NCBI RefSeq assembly: GCF_021590045.1
Contig: NZ_CP062221.1
Location: forward strand, 3,596,001 to 3,660,000
Direction: 5' to 3'
DNA length: 64,000 nt
DNA from: Cellulomonas palmilytica
GTDB lineage: Bacteria; Actinomycetota; Actinomycetes; Actinomycetales; Cellulomonadaceae
Shown here in pieces: positions 37,127 to 45,779 of the stretch. The notes beneath the pieces are model-generated. The model saw only the letters and a program-made list of their open reading frames with translations. It was not told the DNA's origin and searched no databases. Each line of letters starts with the position of its first letter. The first letter of the stretch is position 1. Made by a program: the position numbers and the translations under genes.

Positions 37127-37172
37127 GGCAATCCTTCCGATGGTGGTGCCGGTCGGTCCCCAGAACGACGAA

Positions 37173-37196
37173 GAGCCCCGCGCAGGCGCGGGGCTC
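37173..37196 (-). promoter_or_regulatory. Hairpin in the rplJ leader
   Basis: Perfect 10-bp stem GAGCCCCGCG / CGCGGGGCTC with a CCTG loop, about 45 bases before the rplJ ATG and followed by TTCGTCGTTCTG. In many bacteria uL10-bL12 represses its own mRNA through the rplJ leader; this hairpin may be part of such a control or an attenuator. Confidence 0.5.
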
Positions 37197-37320
37197 GACA
37201 GGGCGGGGCGGACGAACCGCACCATCATGTGGAACTCTCACCTGCGCTGGCCTCCGCGAGCTGCGGGACTTCGGTCGCTCCGACGAACGGAGACGACGAC
37301 CGGCGGTCTTGGGCCCCACG

Positions 37321-37349
37321 AGACTACGGCAGCGACGGCCGACGACCAA
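37321..37349 (-). promoter_or_regulatory. rplJ promoter
   Basis: Minus strand TTGGTC (37344-37349), exactly 17 bases, TAGTCT (37321-37326). It starts 32 bases beyond the CHAT gene stop; no terminator separates the two, so CHAT operon transcripts could run into rplJL. Confidence 0.7.
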
Positions 37350-37381
37350 ATCGCCGCCGGACCCCGCGCACGAGGGCTCGG

Positions 37382-40018
37382 TCACACGGGCGCGCCCAGG
37401 CACACGAGAGGCACCAGCCCACCGCCACCGCGCTCGTGCTCCGCGCACGCCTGCGCGACCGCCGCAGCCACCGGCACGCCTGCGCGCATGCGCTCGTGCA
37501 CGCCCGACATCACGTGCATCGCGGTCTCGTCGGGCAGCGGCGCGATCGCCGCCACCACGCACGGCACGCCCGTGCGCAGCAGCACGCTCGCCAGGCCCAG
37601 CGCCTCTCCCCCGGCCCGGATCGTCGCACGGCCGACCTCGCACGACGACAGCAGGACGAGGTCGGGCACCCGGCCGCCCGCGTCCAGCTCGTGCGCGAAC
37701 AACGGGCCGTCGGCCAGCCGCAGCGACGAGAACAACGGGTTGTCCGGCTCGTGCCGCCCGTGCGCCGCGAGGTGCACCACACCCGGAGACGCGAGCGCCT
37801 CGGCGACGTTCGCGACGCTCGCCTCGTCCTCGACCAGCACACGCGCACCCGGCCACAGCTTGGCGACGTGCCGCGCCTCGTCGGCCGCGTGCACCAGGCC
37901 CGGGCCCGCGGCCGCCGTCAGCGGGGCGTCCGGCAGGCCCGCGCCCGCGTACCGCATCCAGTGGTGCACCGAAGGTGCGACGACCGTGGGCGCGCCCCGC
38001 CGGGAGGGCAGCATCGACCACGGCAGCACGCCCAGCCACCCGCCCGCGACGACGACGAGCTCGTCCGCGCCGTCGAGCACCGGCCGCACCACCGCGTCGA
38101 GCCGCTCGAGCGCACCCCGCAGCGACCGTTCCGCGACCGCACGCAGCTCCGCGGGCACCAGCGGGTTCGCGACGACCTCGAGGTCCGCGTGCACGCGCCG
38201 CACGAGCTCCGCGGCCGGCGCGGCCTCCCCCAGGTCGGCCAGCTCGGACCCCGCCACGCCCATGCTCACCGCGAGCAGGCGCCCCTCGTGGTCGATCACG
38301 TCGAGCAGCAGGGTCTGCGGACGTCGCGCGAGCAGCGCGCGCACCTCGTGCGCCCGACCCTCGCGCTCGTCGCGCGCGCTGCGCCCCGGCTCGTGCCACG
38401 ACCGCGCGAGGATCTCCAGCTTGAGGCGCTGCGCGTCCGCGATCAGCTTGCGCCGCTCCGGGTCCGCCGCGGGACGGCCCGTGACGGGACGGCTGCCCTC
38501 CACGAGCCTGCGCAGCTGCGCGAGCAGCTCGGCCGTGCGGGGGTCGCGGGGCGGGTTGACGCGCGGCGCCCCGCCCATGACCGCACGCACGCGCTCGGCC
38601 GACTCGAGCACGCGCTCGGGGTGCCCCGTCGCGAGCGCGAGCCGCATGTCGAGCTCCGCGAGCGCCGTGCCGTGCACCGCGCCCGCCGTGCGCAGGTCGA
38701 GCGAGCCGAACCGGCTGCGGTGCAGCGCGAGGTCCCGCTGCCCCGCCCGCACGTGGTGCGCCGCCCGGTCGGGGCGGCCCGCCGCCACCGCCAGCAGCGC
38801 CCGGATCCGACGACCGTGCAGGCGCAACGTCAGCGGCTCCTCGGCCTGCACCGTGCCCAGCCCGTCGAGCACCCGCTCGGGGTCCGGCCCCACGCCGCGC
38901 GCCAGGTCCGCCTCGATGCGCAGGTAGGACGCCGCCCGCTGCCACGTCGGCCGACCGGTCGTCCGGCACAGCTCCTCGACCTCCGCGGCCCGCCGCGCCA
39001 CGCCCGCCCAGCCGCTGCGCGACGCGCGGCCCTCGCTCTGGCGTGCCAGCACCCCCGCGTCCGCCTGCAGCTCCAGCAGCGACGAACGCACCACCCACGC
39101 CTCGTCGCCGCGCCGCGCGAATCGGCGCCGCGCGCTCGACGCCCAGTGCCGCGCGGCGACCGGGTCGCCGCGCAGCAGCGCGCACTCCGCACGACCCAGC
39201 TCGCACTCCGCCACCTCGCGCGGCAGCTTCTCGTCGGCGAACATCTGCGCGGCCTGCGCGAGCGTCGCGTCCGCGACGCCGACCAGGCCCGCCTCCAGCA
39301 GCACCTCGCTACGGTCCCGCAGCGCCGTGGGCCGCACCGGCCCGGGCAGGCTGCGGGCCGCCGCCTCCATCGTCGCGAGCGCCTCCGGCAGACGCCCCTC
39401 CCGGAAGTGCACGTACCCGAGGTTGTGCTCCGCCTTGAACACCAGCAGGTCGAAACCCGCGTCGCGCGCCCGGCGCGCGCACTCCGAGTAGTCCGCGCGC
39501 GCCGCCGCCGTGTCCCGACGCTCGCTGTGCAGCGTGCCGCGGTTGAGCAGCGCGCGGCACCCGTCCACGGGGTCCGCGACGTCGAGCTGCGCGACCGCGG
39601 CGTCCAGCGCGACGAGCGCCTCGTCCTGCCGCCCGCCGCGCAGCGCCAGCAGCCCCCGCACCCCCGCCGCCGCGGGGACGATACCCGGCCACGCGTGCGC
39701 GGCACCCGCCGCGACGAGCCCGTCGAGCTGCGCGAGTGCCGCCTGCGGACCGCCGCGCGTCTCGAACTCGCACTTCGCGAGCTCCATGAGCGCCCGCGCT
39801 CGCACGCGCACGCGCAACGGGTCGGTCAGCTCGTCGTCGCCCGGGAGCCGGTCGAGGCGCCCGAGCGCCGCGACCAGCCGACGACGCGCCTGGTTCGGGT
39901 GGCCCTCGGCGTTGTCCGCCTCGGCCAGGGCGACGTCCACCGCCACGCGCTCGAGAGCGGTGCGGTGGTCGCCGCCCGGCAGCGGCCCGGCGGAGGCCGG
40001 ACCGGAGCGTTCGGCCAT
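37382..40018 (-). CDS. TPR-CHAT (caspase-like) protease
   Basis: An 878-aa soluble protein. Roughly residues 25-520 are helical repeats of TPR type (for example FDLLVFKAEHNLGYVHFREG, the A-L-x-N-x-G-x-H pattern). The C-terminal third is a CHAT domain with VVHLAAHGRHEPDNPLFSSL (His753) and DLVLLSSCEVGRA (Cys793), the caspase-type His-Cys dyad. CHAT proteases are cysteine peptidases that act in regulated proteolysis, often in conflict systems, with TPRs sensing partners. It is third in an operon with an ECF-like sigma factor and a small partner, and a trypsin-like protease is divergent. Start ATG 40018, 8 bases past the partner gene. Confidence 0.85.
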   Translation of the reverse strand: MAERSGPASAGPLPGGDHRTALERVAVDVALAEADNAEGHPNQARRRLVAALGRLDRLPGDDELTDPLRVRVRARALMELAKCEFETRGGPQAALAQLDGLVAAGAAHAWPGIVPAAAGVRGLLALRGGRQDEALVALDAAVAQLDVADPVDGCRALLNRGTLHSERRDTAAARADYSECARRARDAGFDLLVFKAEHNLGYVHFREGRLPEALATMEAAARSLPGPVRPTALRDRSEVLLEAGLVGVADATLAQAAQMFADEKLPREVAECELGRAECALLRGDPVAARHWASSARRRFARRGDEAWVVRSSLLELQADAGVLARQSEGRASRSGWAGVARRAAEVEELCRTTGRPTWQRAASYLRIEADLARGVGPDPERVLDGLGTVQAEEPLTLRLHGRRIRALLAVAAGRPDRAAHHVRAGQRDLALHRSRFGSLDLRTAGAVHGTALAELDMRLALATGHPERVLESAERVRAVMGGAPRVNPPRDPRTAELLAQLRRLVEGSRPVTGRPAADPERRKLIADAQRLKLEILARSWHEPGRSARDEREGRAHEVRALLARRPQTLLLDVIDHEGRLLAVSMGVAGSELADLGEAAPAAELVRRVHADLEVVANPLVPAELRAVAERSLRGALERLDAVVRPVLDGADELVVVAGGWLGVLPWSMLPSRRGAPTVVAPSVHHWMRYAGAGLPDAPLTAAAGPGLVHAADEARHVAKLWPGARVLVEDEASVANVAEALASPGVVHLAAHGRHEPDNPLFSSLRLADGPLFAHELDAGGRVPDLVLLSSCEVGRATIRAGGEALGLASVLLRTGVPCVVAAIAPLPDETAMHVMSGVHERMRAGVPVAAAVAQACAEHERGGGGLVPLVCLGAPV

Positions 40019-40026
40019 GGTGCCCG

Positions 40027-40530
40027 CTAGAGCTCGATCTGCGGGGTCACGACCGGCATGGTCGGGTCCGACGGGCGGCGCAGCACGAGCCGCGCGGGAC
40101 CCCGGTGCAGGTCGACGAACGCGAACCGACCGTCCTCGTCCGACGTCGTCGTCGTGACGTGGCCCGACTGGTGCAGCTCGACGGCGAGCTCCCCCGCGGG
40201 CGCGGCCCACCCGTCGACGCGTACCAGGTCGTTCTCGTGGTGCACGGAGATCATCACGGTCAGGACGTCCGTGGTGAACGTGATCGTGCCGGCCTCGATG
40301 CTCGTCTCGTCGGTCCGTACCGCGAGCGCCGGCTCGCCGACGAGGTGCAGTTCGGCGAGCTCCGCGTGCAGGGCCTCCATCGTCAGGGCCAGGCCGATGC
40401 TGTCGACCAGCCCCTCGGGCACGGGGTCCGCAGCGTCCACGAGCGCGGCGAGACGGTCGAGGATCTCGATGTCGAGGTCGTCGACGGCGCCCCCGGCGAG
40501 CAGGGCGACGGTGACGTCGTCGGGGGTCAT
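40027..40530 (-). CDS. Small partner protein of the sigma/CHAT operon
   Basis: A 167-aa protein I cannot name. The N-terminal ~60 residues are acidic and helical (VDDLDIEILDRLAALVDAAD, EGLVDSIGLALTMEALHAEL). The C-terminal ~90 residues are beta-rich, with VTTTTSDEDGRFAFVDLHRG, a shape like carboxypeptidase-regulatory or transthyretin-like domains. No signal peptide or membrane segment. The ATG overlaps the sigma factor stop (ATGA). Position suggests a soluble anti-sigma-like or adaptor protein linking the sigma factor and the CHAT protease, but no motif proves it. Confidence 0.65.
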   Translation of the reverse strand: MTPDDVTVALLAGGAVDDLDIEILDRLAALVDAADPVPEGLVDSIGLALTMEALHAELAELHLVGEPALAVRTDETSIEAGTITFTTDVLTVMISVHHENDLVRVDGWAAPAGELAVELHQSGHVTTTTSDEDGRFAFVDLHRGPARLVLRRPSDPTMPVVTPQIEL

Positions 40531-41159
40531 GACATGCTCCAGGAAGGGTCGGAGGCGAGGGCTGCGCGCAGCTTGGCGAGGCAGCGCCCGCGCGTGGGGC
40601 CGATGCTGCCCACCGGCATGCCCAGGGACTGGGAGACGACGGCGTAGTCGGGTCGGTCGACCATGGCGACCAGGCCGAGCAGGCGACGGCACCGCTCCGG
40701 CAGGGTGCGCACGTTGTCCCACAGGACACGGTCCCGCTCGTCGCGCACCGCACGGACGTCCGGCAGCTCGTCGGCCGGCGCCGCGAGCCACTCGGTCGCG
40801 GCCTCGTCCGAGTCCGTGCGGGCGGCCTCCTCGCGCGAGCGGCGCACCGCACGCCAGGCCGCGCGCTTCGCGGTGACGAGCGTCCACTGCAACGTCGCCC
40901 GGGGGTCGCGGATCGTGTCGATCTCACGCACCAGCGCGAGCCACACGTTCTGCACGATGTCCTGGGCCTGCTCCGTGCCGGCGCCCTGCGCCCGCACGGT
41001 GTGCCACAGCAGCGGCGTCATCACCTGCACGAGAGCCGCGAGCGGCGCAGGATCGCCGTCGCGGTACGCCAGCACAGCCCGGGCCGCCTGGTCGGCGAGC
41101 CCCTCCCCCTGGCCGCGGAGCGCGGTGTCCACCGGCTCCACCAGGTCGTCACTCATCAT
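40527..41159 (-). CDS. ECF-like sigma-70 family factor
   Basis: A 210-aa protein with sigma region 2 (TPLLWHTVRAQGAGTEQAQD then IVQNVWLALV, about residues 48-110) and region 4 (LPERCRRLLGLVAMVDRPDY, GSIGPTRGRCLAKLRAAL, about 152-205). It lacks regions 1 and 3, as ECF factors do. Two adjacent ATGs are possible; I took the first, 6 bases from GAGGGG. It is first in the operon with the small partner and the TPR-CHAT protease. A promoter lies 45-70 bases upstream, and three CGGGTGA half-sites lie in the divergent region. Confidence 0.85.
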   Translation of the reverse strand: MMSDDLVEPVDTALRGQGEGLADQAARAVLAYRDGDPAPLAALVQVMTPLLWHTVRAQGAGTEQAQDIVQNVWLALVREIDTIRDPRATLQWTLVTAKRAAWRAVRRSREEAARTDSDEAATEWLAAPADELPDVRAVRDERDRVLWDNVRTLPERCRRLLGLVAMVDRPDYAVVSQSLGMPVGSIGPTRGRCLAKLRAALASDPSWSMS

Positions 41160-41201
41160 TGGCCCCTCACTCGACCGGTCCCGTCGGGCGGCCGTCCCAT
41201 G

Positions 41202-41231
41202 ACACTAGGACGGCCTGGACAAACCCGACAA
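41202..41231 (-). promoter_or_regulatory. Putative promoter of the sigma/CHAT operon
   Basis: Minus strand TTGTCG (41226-41231), 18 bases, TAGTGT (41202-41207). The interval contains CGGGTTTGTCC, an 11-mer repeated upstream of the surface operon. Confidence 0.55.
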
Positions 41232-41307
41232 GCACGTTGGCGCACGCGGAGCCGGGTCGTCGTCGAGGAGCACGCGCGCGGGACCCAGATACGCACCGGA
41301 CGGACAG

Positions 41308-41333
41308 CGGGTGAAGTTCACCCGAGCGGGTGA
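41308..41333. promoter_or_regulatory. Triple half-site operator in the divergent region
   Basis: Three perfect 7-base half-sites in alternating orientation: CGGGTGA (41308-41314), TCACCCG (41318-41324) and CGGGTGA (41327-41333), giving two overlapping palindromes. They lie about 190 bases before the protease ATG and 150 before the sigma ATG, in a 362-base gap without any gene. A TAGCGT hexamer 10 bases further right could be a -10 for the protease gene, which would place the sites over its -35. Confidence 0.6.
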
Positions 41334-41521
41334 CGGGCGCACTAGCGTTCAGCCAGGGGGCGCCCGCGCCGGCCCGCACCGGCGCGCACGACGACGAGGT
41401 CCGCGCAGGTCAGGCGCAAGTCAGGCGGGCGCAGATGTATCAGGCCCGCCCCCCGACGCTCCTGACCGGCGGCCCTCGCAGCCCCTGGCCACCGTCACCC
41501 GTCTTGAGGAGTGTCGTCCCG

Positions 41522-43492
41522 ATGACCGAGCAGGACCCCCGCACCGACCCGACGCCCGAGCCCGACGAGGCGCAGCCCACGGCGACCCGACCGCTCGAGG
41601 AGCGCGCCCGGATCCGCCCCACCAAGCGTGGCGTCGAGGACGTCCTGCTCTCCCGCTCCGGCGTCGTCGGCGTCGACATCGCCGAGAAGTGGTCCCAGGG
41701 CCGCCCCACCGGGCAGCAGGCCATCGTCGTGCACGTCGAGCGCAAGCGCCCCCTCGACGAGCTGTCCGACGACGAGCGCATCCCCGCCGAGTACGACGGC
41801 GTGCCCACCGACGTCGTCAGCGGCCGCGTCTCGCCGCTGGCCGCCACCGGCGGCACCGGTGCCGCGGGCCACGCCGCGCGCGTGCGTCCCCTCGCCGGAG
41901 GGCTGAGCATCGGCCCGTCCGACGCCGTGACCATCCCCGTCGAGGGCCGCGCGCAGCTGCGCAGCGTCAACGGCACCCTCGGGGTCGTCGTGCGCGAGCG
42001 CCACACCGGGCGCCCGTTCGCGCTCACCAACTGGCACGTCGCCGCAGGTGACGGGCGCGAGGACGTCGGGTCGTCGTGGCTGCAGCCCGCGATCGCCGAC
42101 GGCGGACGCGCACGCGCGGACCGGTTCGGCGCGCTCGTGCGCGGCGCCGTCACCGACCGTATGGACGCCGCCGTCGTCGCGCTCGCACCCGGCGCGCCGT
42201 GGGTCCCCGGCATCGTCGGGATCGGCGCCGTCACCGGCGCAGGCCCCGCCGTCGTCGGCTCGACCGTCAGCAAGTCCGGACGCACGACCGGCCTGACCGT
42301 CGGCACCGTCGTGTCCACCGACTACACGACGGCCGTCGACTTCGGGCCCGGCGTCGGGCTGCGCACGCTGCGCGACCAGATCCGCGTCGAGCCCGCCGAC
42401 GGCGCCGAGCGGTTCTCCGCCGGCGGGGACTCCGGCTCCGTGATCGTCGACGAGGACGGGGTCGTCGTCGGGCTGCTGTGGGCCGGCGAGGACGACGGGA
42501 GCTTCTCCGTCGCGAGCCCCATCGACGTCGTGCTCGACACGCTGGGGGTGTCCGTGGCCGCCGCGCCCCGCACGTGGCGCGACCGGCTGCGGGCCACGTC
42601 AGGGCGCCGGGCGTCGGGGGGCGCCCGCACCGACGGCGCGGACGGCGCCGCGGCCGACGCCTCCGGCGACCGGGACGCGCAGGGGGCGTCCCGGCTCGCC
42701 GGGGCGTCGACCCAGCCGTTCACCGAGCCGTTCACCGAACCGTTCACCGAGGCGCTCGGAGCGAACCCGTTCACGGAGCCGTTCACCGAGCCCTTCACGG
42801 AGCCCTTCACCGAGCCCTTCACGGAGCCCTTCACGGAGCCGTTCACCGAGGCGCTCGGTACGAACCCGTTCACGGAGCCCTTCACGGAGCCGTTCACGGA
42901 GCCCTTCACCGAGGCGCTCGGAGCGAACCCGTTCACCGAGCCGTTCACCGAGCCGTTCACCGAGCCGTTCACCGAGCCGTTCACGGAGCCCTTCACGGAG
43001 CCGTCTACCGAGGCACTCGGAGCGAACCCGTTCACCGAGCCGTTCACCGAGCCCTTCACGGAGCCGTTCACGGAGCCGTTCACCGAGGCACTGGGAGCGA
43101 ACCCGTTCACGGAGCCGTTCACGGAGCCGTTCACGGAGCCGTTCACCGAGCCGTTCACGGAGCCGTTCACCGAGGCCGCCGCCGACGCCCGGCGGACGCG
43201 CGCGGCGTACGTCGCGGGCCGGCGGATCGGGGTCACGCAGGCACGTGCCGCGTACGCGGCGGGTGTCCGCGCGGGTCGTCGCGCGGGGGCGGCGGCGAGT
43301 GGCGCGACGGCGACGCGCGTCGCACGGCAGGCGTACCGCGCGGGCTACGTCGCGGCGTACCGCGCCGCGGTCAAGGCGCTCGCCCTCCGGGCGCAGGCCG
43401 CCCGTCGCGGTGCGGCGCGTTCGGCCTACGTCGCGGGCTTCCGCGCCGGCGTGCGGGCTGCGGGGAGCTCGGGGGGAGACTCCCGCAGCTGA
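41522..43492 (+). CDS. Trypsin-like serine protease with 32 PFTE repeats and Ala/Arg/Tyr-rich tail
   Basis: A 656-aa protein without a signal peptide. Residues about 30-110 resemble the small domain found before such proteases (LSRSGVVGVDIAEKW). The protease domain shows a full triad: TNWHVAAG (His172), DRMDAAVVAL (Asp215), AGGDSGSVIVD (Ser304). After a linker, residues 399-551 are 32 PFTE tetrapeptides in six blocks separated by ALGAN/ALGTN. The tail (552-656) has repeated AYVAGxRxG units, Ala-, Arg- and Tyr-rich and probably helical. ATG 41522 follows GAGGAG. Divergent from the sigma/CHAT operon and probably functionally linked. Confidence 0.82.
   Translation: MTEQDPRTDPTPEPDEAQPTATRPLEERARIRPTKRGVEDVLLSRSGVVGVDIAEKWSQGRPTGQQAIVVHVERKRPLDELSDDERIPAEYDGVPTDVVSGRVSPLAATGGTGAAGHAARVRPLAGGLSIGPSDAVTIPVEGRAQLRSVNGTLGVVVRERHTGRPFALTNWHVAAGDGREDVGSSWLQPAIADGGRARADRFGALVRGAVTDRMDAAVVALAPGAPWVPGIVGIGAVTGAGPAVVGSTVSKSGRTTGLTVGTVVSTDYTTAVDFGPGVGLRTLRDQIRVEPADGAERFSAGGDSGSVIVDEDGVVVGLLWAGEDDGSFSVASPIDVVLDTLGVSVAAAPRTWRDRLRATSGRRASGGARTDGADGAAADASGDRDAQGASRLAGASTQPFTEPFTEPFTEALGANPFTEPFTEPFTEPFTEPFTEPFTEPFTEALGTNPFTEPFTEPFTEPFTEALGANPFTEPFTEPFTEPFTEPFTEPFTEPSTEALGANPFTEPFTEPFTEPFTEPFTEALGANPFTEPFTEPFTEPFTEPFTEPFTEAAADARRTRAAYVAGRRIGVTQARAAYAAGVRAGRRAGAAASGATATRVARQAYRAGYVAAYRAAVKALALRAQAARRGAARSAYVAGFRAGVRAAGSSGGDSRS
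42716..43174 (+). repeat. Coding tandem repeat, 12-base unit (PFTE)
   Basis: Thirty-two in-frame copies of a 12-base unit (ccg/ccc ttc acc/acg gag), with 15-base ALGxN spacers after units 3, 10, 14, 21 and 26 (block sizes 3, 7, 4, 7, 5, 6). The Thr codon alternates acc/acg and one unit reads PSTE. The near-identity at DNA level indicates recent expansion by slippage or unequal crossover, and copy number should vary between strains. Confidence 0.95.
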
Positions 43493-43515
43493 GCGGACGC
43501 CGGTCCGCGGGTACG

Positions 43516-43553
43516 ACGAAGGGTCCGACCCCCGTGGGGGTCGGACCCTTCGT
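43516..43553. terminator. Bidirectional terminator between the protease gene and rplA
   Basis: A perfect inverted repeat, ACGAAGGGTCCGACCCCC followed by its complement around a GT centre, between the convergent protease gene (ends 43492) and rplA (ends 43593). It would serve both strands. Confidence 0.88.
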
Positions 43554-43592
43554 GCTGGTGGACCGTGCTCGGTCCTCAGACGTGCTGGGGAC

Positions 43593-44309
43593 TCAGTCCT
43601 CGTCCTCGGCGGTCAGGTTCCGGGTCTTGTTCTGGTCGAGCAGGATCCCGGGGCCGTTCGTGGTCGAGATGGTCGCCTTGGTGATGTAGCGGCCCTTCGA
43701 CGCGGCGGGCTTGAGACGCAGGATCTCGTCGAGCGCCGCGGCGTAGTTCTCGACCAGCGCGACGTCGGAGAACGACGTCTTGCCGATGATGAAGTGCAGG
43801 TTGGCGTGACGGTCCACGCGGAACTCGATCTTGCCGCCCTTGATGTCCGCGACGGCCTTGGCCACGTCCATCGTCACGGTGCCGGTCTTCGGGTTCGGCA
43901 TGAGACCACGCGGGCCCAGGACCTTGCCGAGTCGACCGACCTTGCCCATGAGGTCCGGGGTCGCGACCGCGGCGTCGAAGTCGGTCCAGCCGCCGGCGAC
44001 CTTCTCGATGAGCTCGTCGCCGCCGACCTCGTCCGCACCGGCGGCGCGGGCCTGCTCGGCACGCTCGCCGTTCGCGAACACGATCACGCGCGCGGTCTTG
44101 CCGGTGCCGTGGGGCAGGTTGACCGTGCCACGGACCATCTGGTCCGCCTTGCGCGGGTCGACACCGAGTCGGAAGACGACCTCGACGGTCGCGTCGAACT
44201 TGGAGACGGAGGTCTCCTGCGCCAGACGGACGGCCGCGAGGGGGCTGTAGACCTTGCCGTCCTCGATCTTCTCGACGGCGGCGCGGTACGCCTTGCTGTG
44301 CTTGGGCAT
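43593..44309 (-). CDS. rplA: Ribosomal protein uL1
   Basis: 238 aa, complete: the L1 stalk protein. [40 protein letters not shown] and the C-terminal [17 protein letters not shown] are conserved. It lies 74 bases after rplK. Its usual downstream neighbour rplJ is displaced by the CHAT/protease cassette. Confidence 0.98.
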   Translation of the reverse strand: MPKHSKAYRAAVEKIEDGKVYSPLAAVRLAQETSVSKFDATVEVVFRLGVDPRKADQMVRGTVNLPHGTGKTARVIVFANGERAEQARAAGADEVGGDELIEKVAGGWTDFDAAVATPDLMGKVGRLGKVLGPRGLMPNPKTGTVTMDVAKAVADIKGGKIEFRVDRHANLHFIIGKTSFSDVALVENYAAALDEILRLKPAASKGRYITKATISTTNGPGILLDQNKTRNLTAEDED

Positions 44310-44383
44310 CTGCTTCTCCTTGGTGAGCAGTCGTGGTCAGACGGGCCGCACAGGGCCCTGCCACTGGGGGTGGGGACGAGGGG

Positions 44384-44815
44384 TCAGCCCTCGACCTTGA
44401 TACCCATCGACCGGGCGGTGCCGGCGATGATCTTCTCGGCCGCGTCGAGGTCGTTCGCGTTGAGGTCCTCGAGCTTGGTGGACGCGATCTCGCGCACCTG
44501 CTCGCGGGTCAGCGTCGCGACCTTGACCGTGTGCGGCGTGGGCGAGCCCTTGGCGACGCCCGCGGCCTTCTTGATGAGCTCGGCGGCCGGCGGCGTCTTC
44601 GTGATGAACGTGAACGAGCGGTCCTCGTACACGGTGATCTCGACGGGGATGACGTTGCCGCGCTGCGACTCGGTCGCCGCGTTGTACGCCTTGCAGAACT
44701 CCATGATGTTCACGCCGTGCTGACCGAGCGCGGGGCCGATCGGCGGGGCGGGCGTGGCCGCACCGGCGTTGATCTGGAGCTTGATGAGGCCGGTGACCTT
44801 CTTCTTGGGGGGCAT
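44384..44815 (-). CDS. rplK: Ribosomal protein uL11
   Basis: 143 aa, complete: thiostrepton- and RelA-responsive stalk-base protein. [20 protein letters not shown] and the C-terminal [20 protein letters not shown] are conserved. ATG 44815 ([12 protein letters not shown]) chosen over an upstream frame extension. It lies between nusG and rplA. Confidence 0.98.
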   Translation of the reverse strand: MPPKKKVTGLIKLQINAGAATPAPPIGPALGQHGVNIMEFCKAYNAATESQRGNVIPVEITVYEDRSFTFITKTPPAAELIKKAAGVAKGSPTPHTVKVATLTREQVREIASTKLEDLNANDLDAAEKIIAGTARSMGIKVEG

Positions 44816-44918
44816 GACGCCACCTCTTCCTTGCTTGTGGGCCGACGCCGTGGGCGATGACCCGGTTGCAGGTCGTGCCCGCGGCGCGGGCACGAGACGC
44901 CCCGAGGGGCGCGTCCGG

Positions 44919-45707
44919 TCAGATCTTGGCGACCTGGCTGAACGACAGCTCGACCGGGGTCTCCCGGCCGAAGATGGAGACGAGCACCTTGAGCTTCTGC
45001 GCCTCGGCGTTGATCTCGGAGATCGTCGCGGGCAGCGTGTCGAAGGGGCCGTCGGTGACCGTGACCGACTCGCCGACCGTGAAGTCGACCTGGATCGCGG
45101 CGGCGGCCTTCGCCGCGGCGGCCGGGGCCGCCGGGGCCTTCGTCTCGAGCGTGGGCGCGAGCATCGAGAAGACCTCGTCCAGCGTGAGCGGGACGGGCTG
45201 GTGCGTGTGCCCGACGAAGCCCGTGACGCCCGGCGTGTGCCGCACGGCGCCCCACGACTCGTCGGTCAGGTCCATGCGCACGAGGACGTAGCCGGGGATC
45301 CGGACGCGGCGCACGACCTTGCGCTGCGCGTTCTTGATCTCCACGACCTCCTCCATGGGGACCTCCACCTGGTAGATGAAGTCCTCCATGTTGAGGCTCT
45401 GCGTGCGGTTCTCGAGGTTCGCCTTCACGCGGTTCTCGTAGCCCGCGTAGGAGTGGATGACGAACCAGTCACCGGGCAGGCTGCGCAGACGCGCCTTGAA
45501 CGCGGCGACCGGGTCCTCGTCGGGGTCGACCTCGTCGCTCTCCTCGGCACCGGGCTCGTCGGCCGGCTCCTCGGTGGCGGACTCGTCGACGACGACCTCG
45601 TCGGACGCAACCTCGTCCGCGACCGACGCCTCGACGGCGTCGACCGACTCCACGGCGTCCGACAGCTCGACGTCGGCCGGGGTGGGCTCAGACGACTCGT
45701 GCGACAC
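44919..45707 (-). CDS. nusG: Transcription termination/antitermination factor NusG
   Basis: 262 aa. The NGN domain ([20 protein letters not shown]...[12 protein letters not shown]...VTGFVG) and the C-terminal KOW domain ([20 protein letters not shown]) are complete. An N-terminal extension of ~75 residues is strongly acidic ([20 protein letters not shown]), typical of actinobacterial NusG. Co-transcribed with secE (72-base gap) and rplK. Confidence 0.97.
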   Translation of the reverse strand: MSHESSEPTPADVELSDAVESVDAVEASVADEVASDEVVVDESATEEPADEPGAEESDEVDPDEDPVAAFKARLRSLPGDWFVIHSYAGYENRVKANLENRTQSLNMEDFIYQVEVPMEEVVEIKNAQRKVVRRVRIPGYVLVRMDLTDESWGAVRHTPGVTGFVGHTHQPVPLTLDEVFSMLAPTLETKAPAAPAAAAKAAAAIQVDFTVGESVTVTDGPFDTLPATISEINAEAQKLKVLVSIFGRETPVELSFSQVAKI

Positions 45708-45779
45708 GTACGAACCTGCTTTCTTCCAGTGCGGAGGTGCGGCTCGACCGAGCCTGGCGGGCCACGCGGGCCGCGGGGG

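Noticed and set aside
40019..40927. N-terminal extension of the CHAT protein across the partner gene and sigma gene
   Set aside because: The frame is merely open there; the ATG at 40018 fits the gene spacing, and the other two genes have their own motifs.
42716..43174. Could the 12-base repeats be a CRISPR array or intergenic satellite?
   Set aside because: Units are far too short for CRISPR, have no unique spacers, and stay in frame within a protease gene.
42322..43236. Open frame on the minus strand reading repeated VNGS units opposite the PFTE repeats
   Set aside because: A 12-base repeat without stop codons stays open in all frames. The plus-strand frame carries the complete protease triad, a good start and a ribosome-binding site.
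44896..44915. GACGC...GCGTC hairpin after nusG
   Set aside because: Short, with a bulge, and rplK follows without a promoter; not strong enough to call a terminator.
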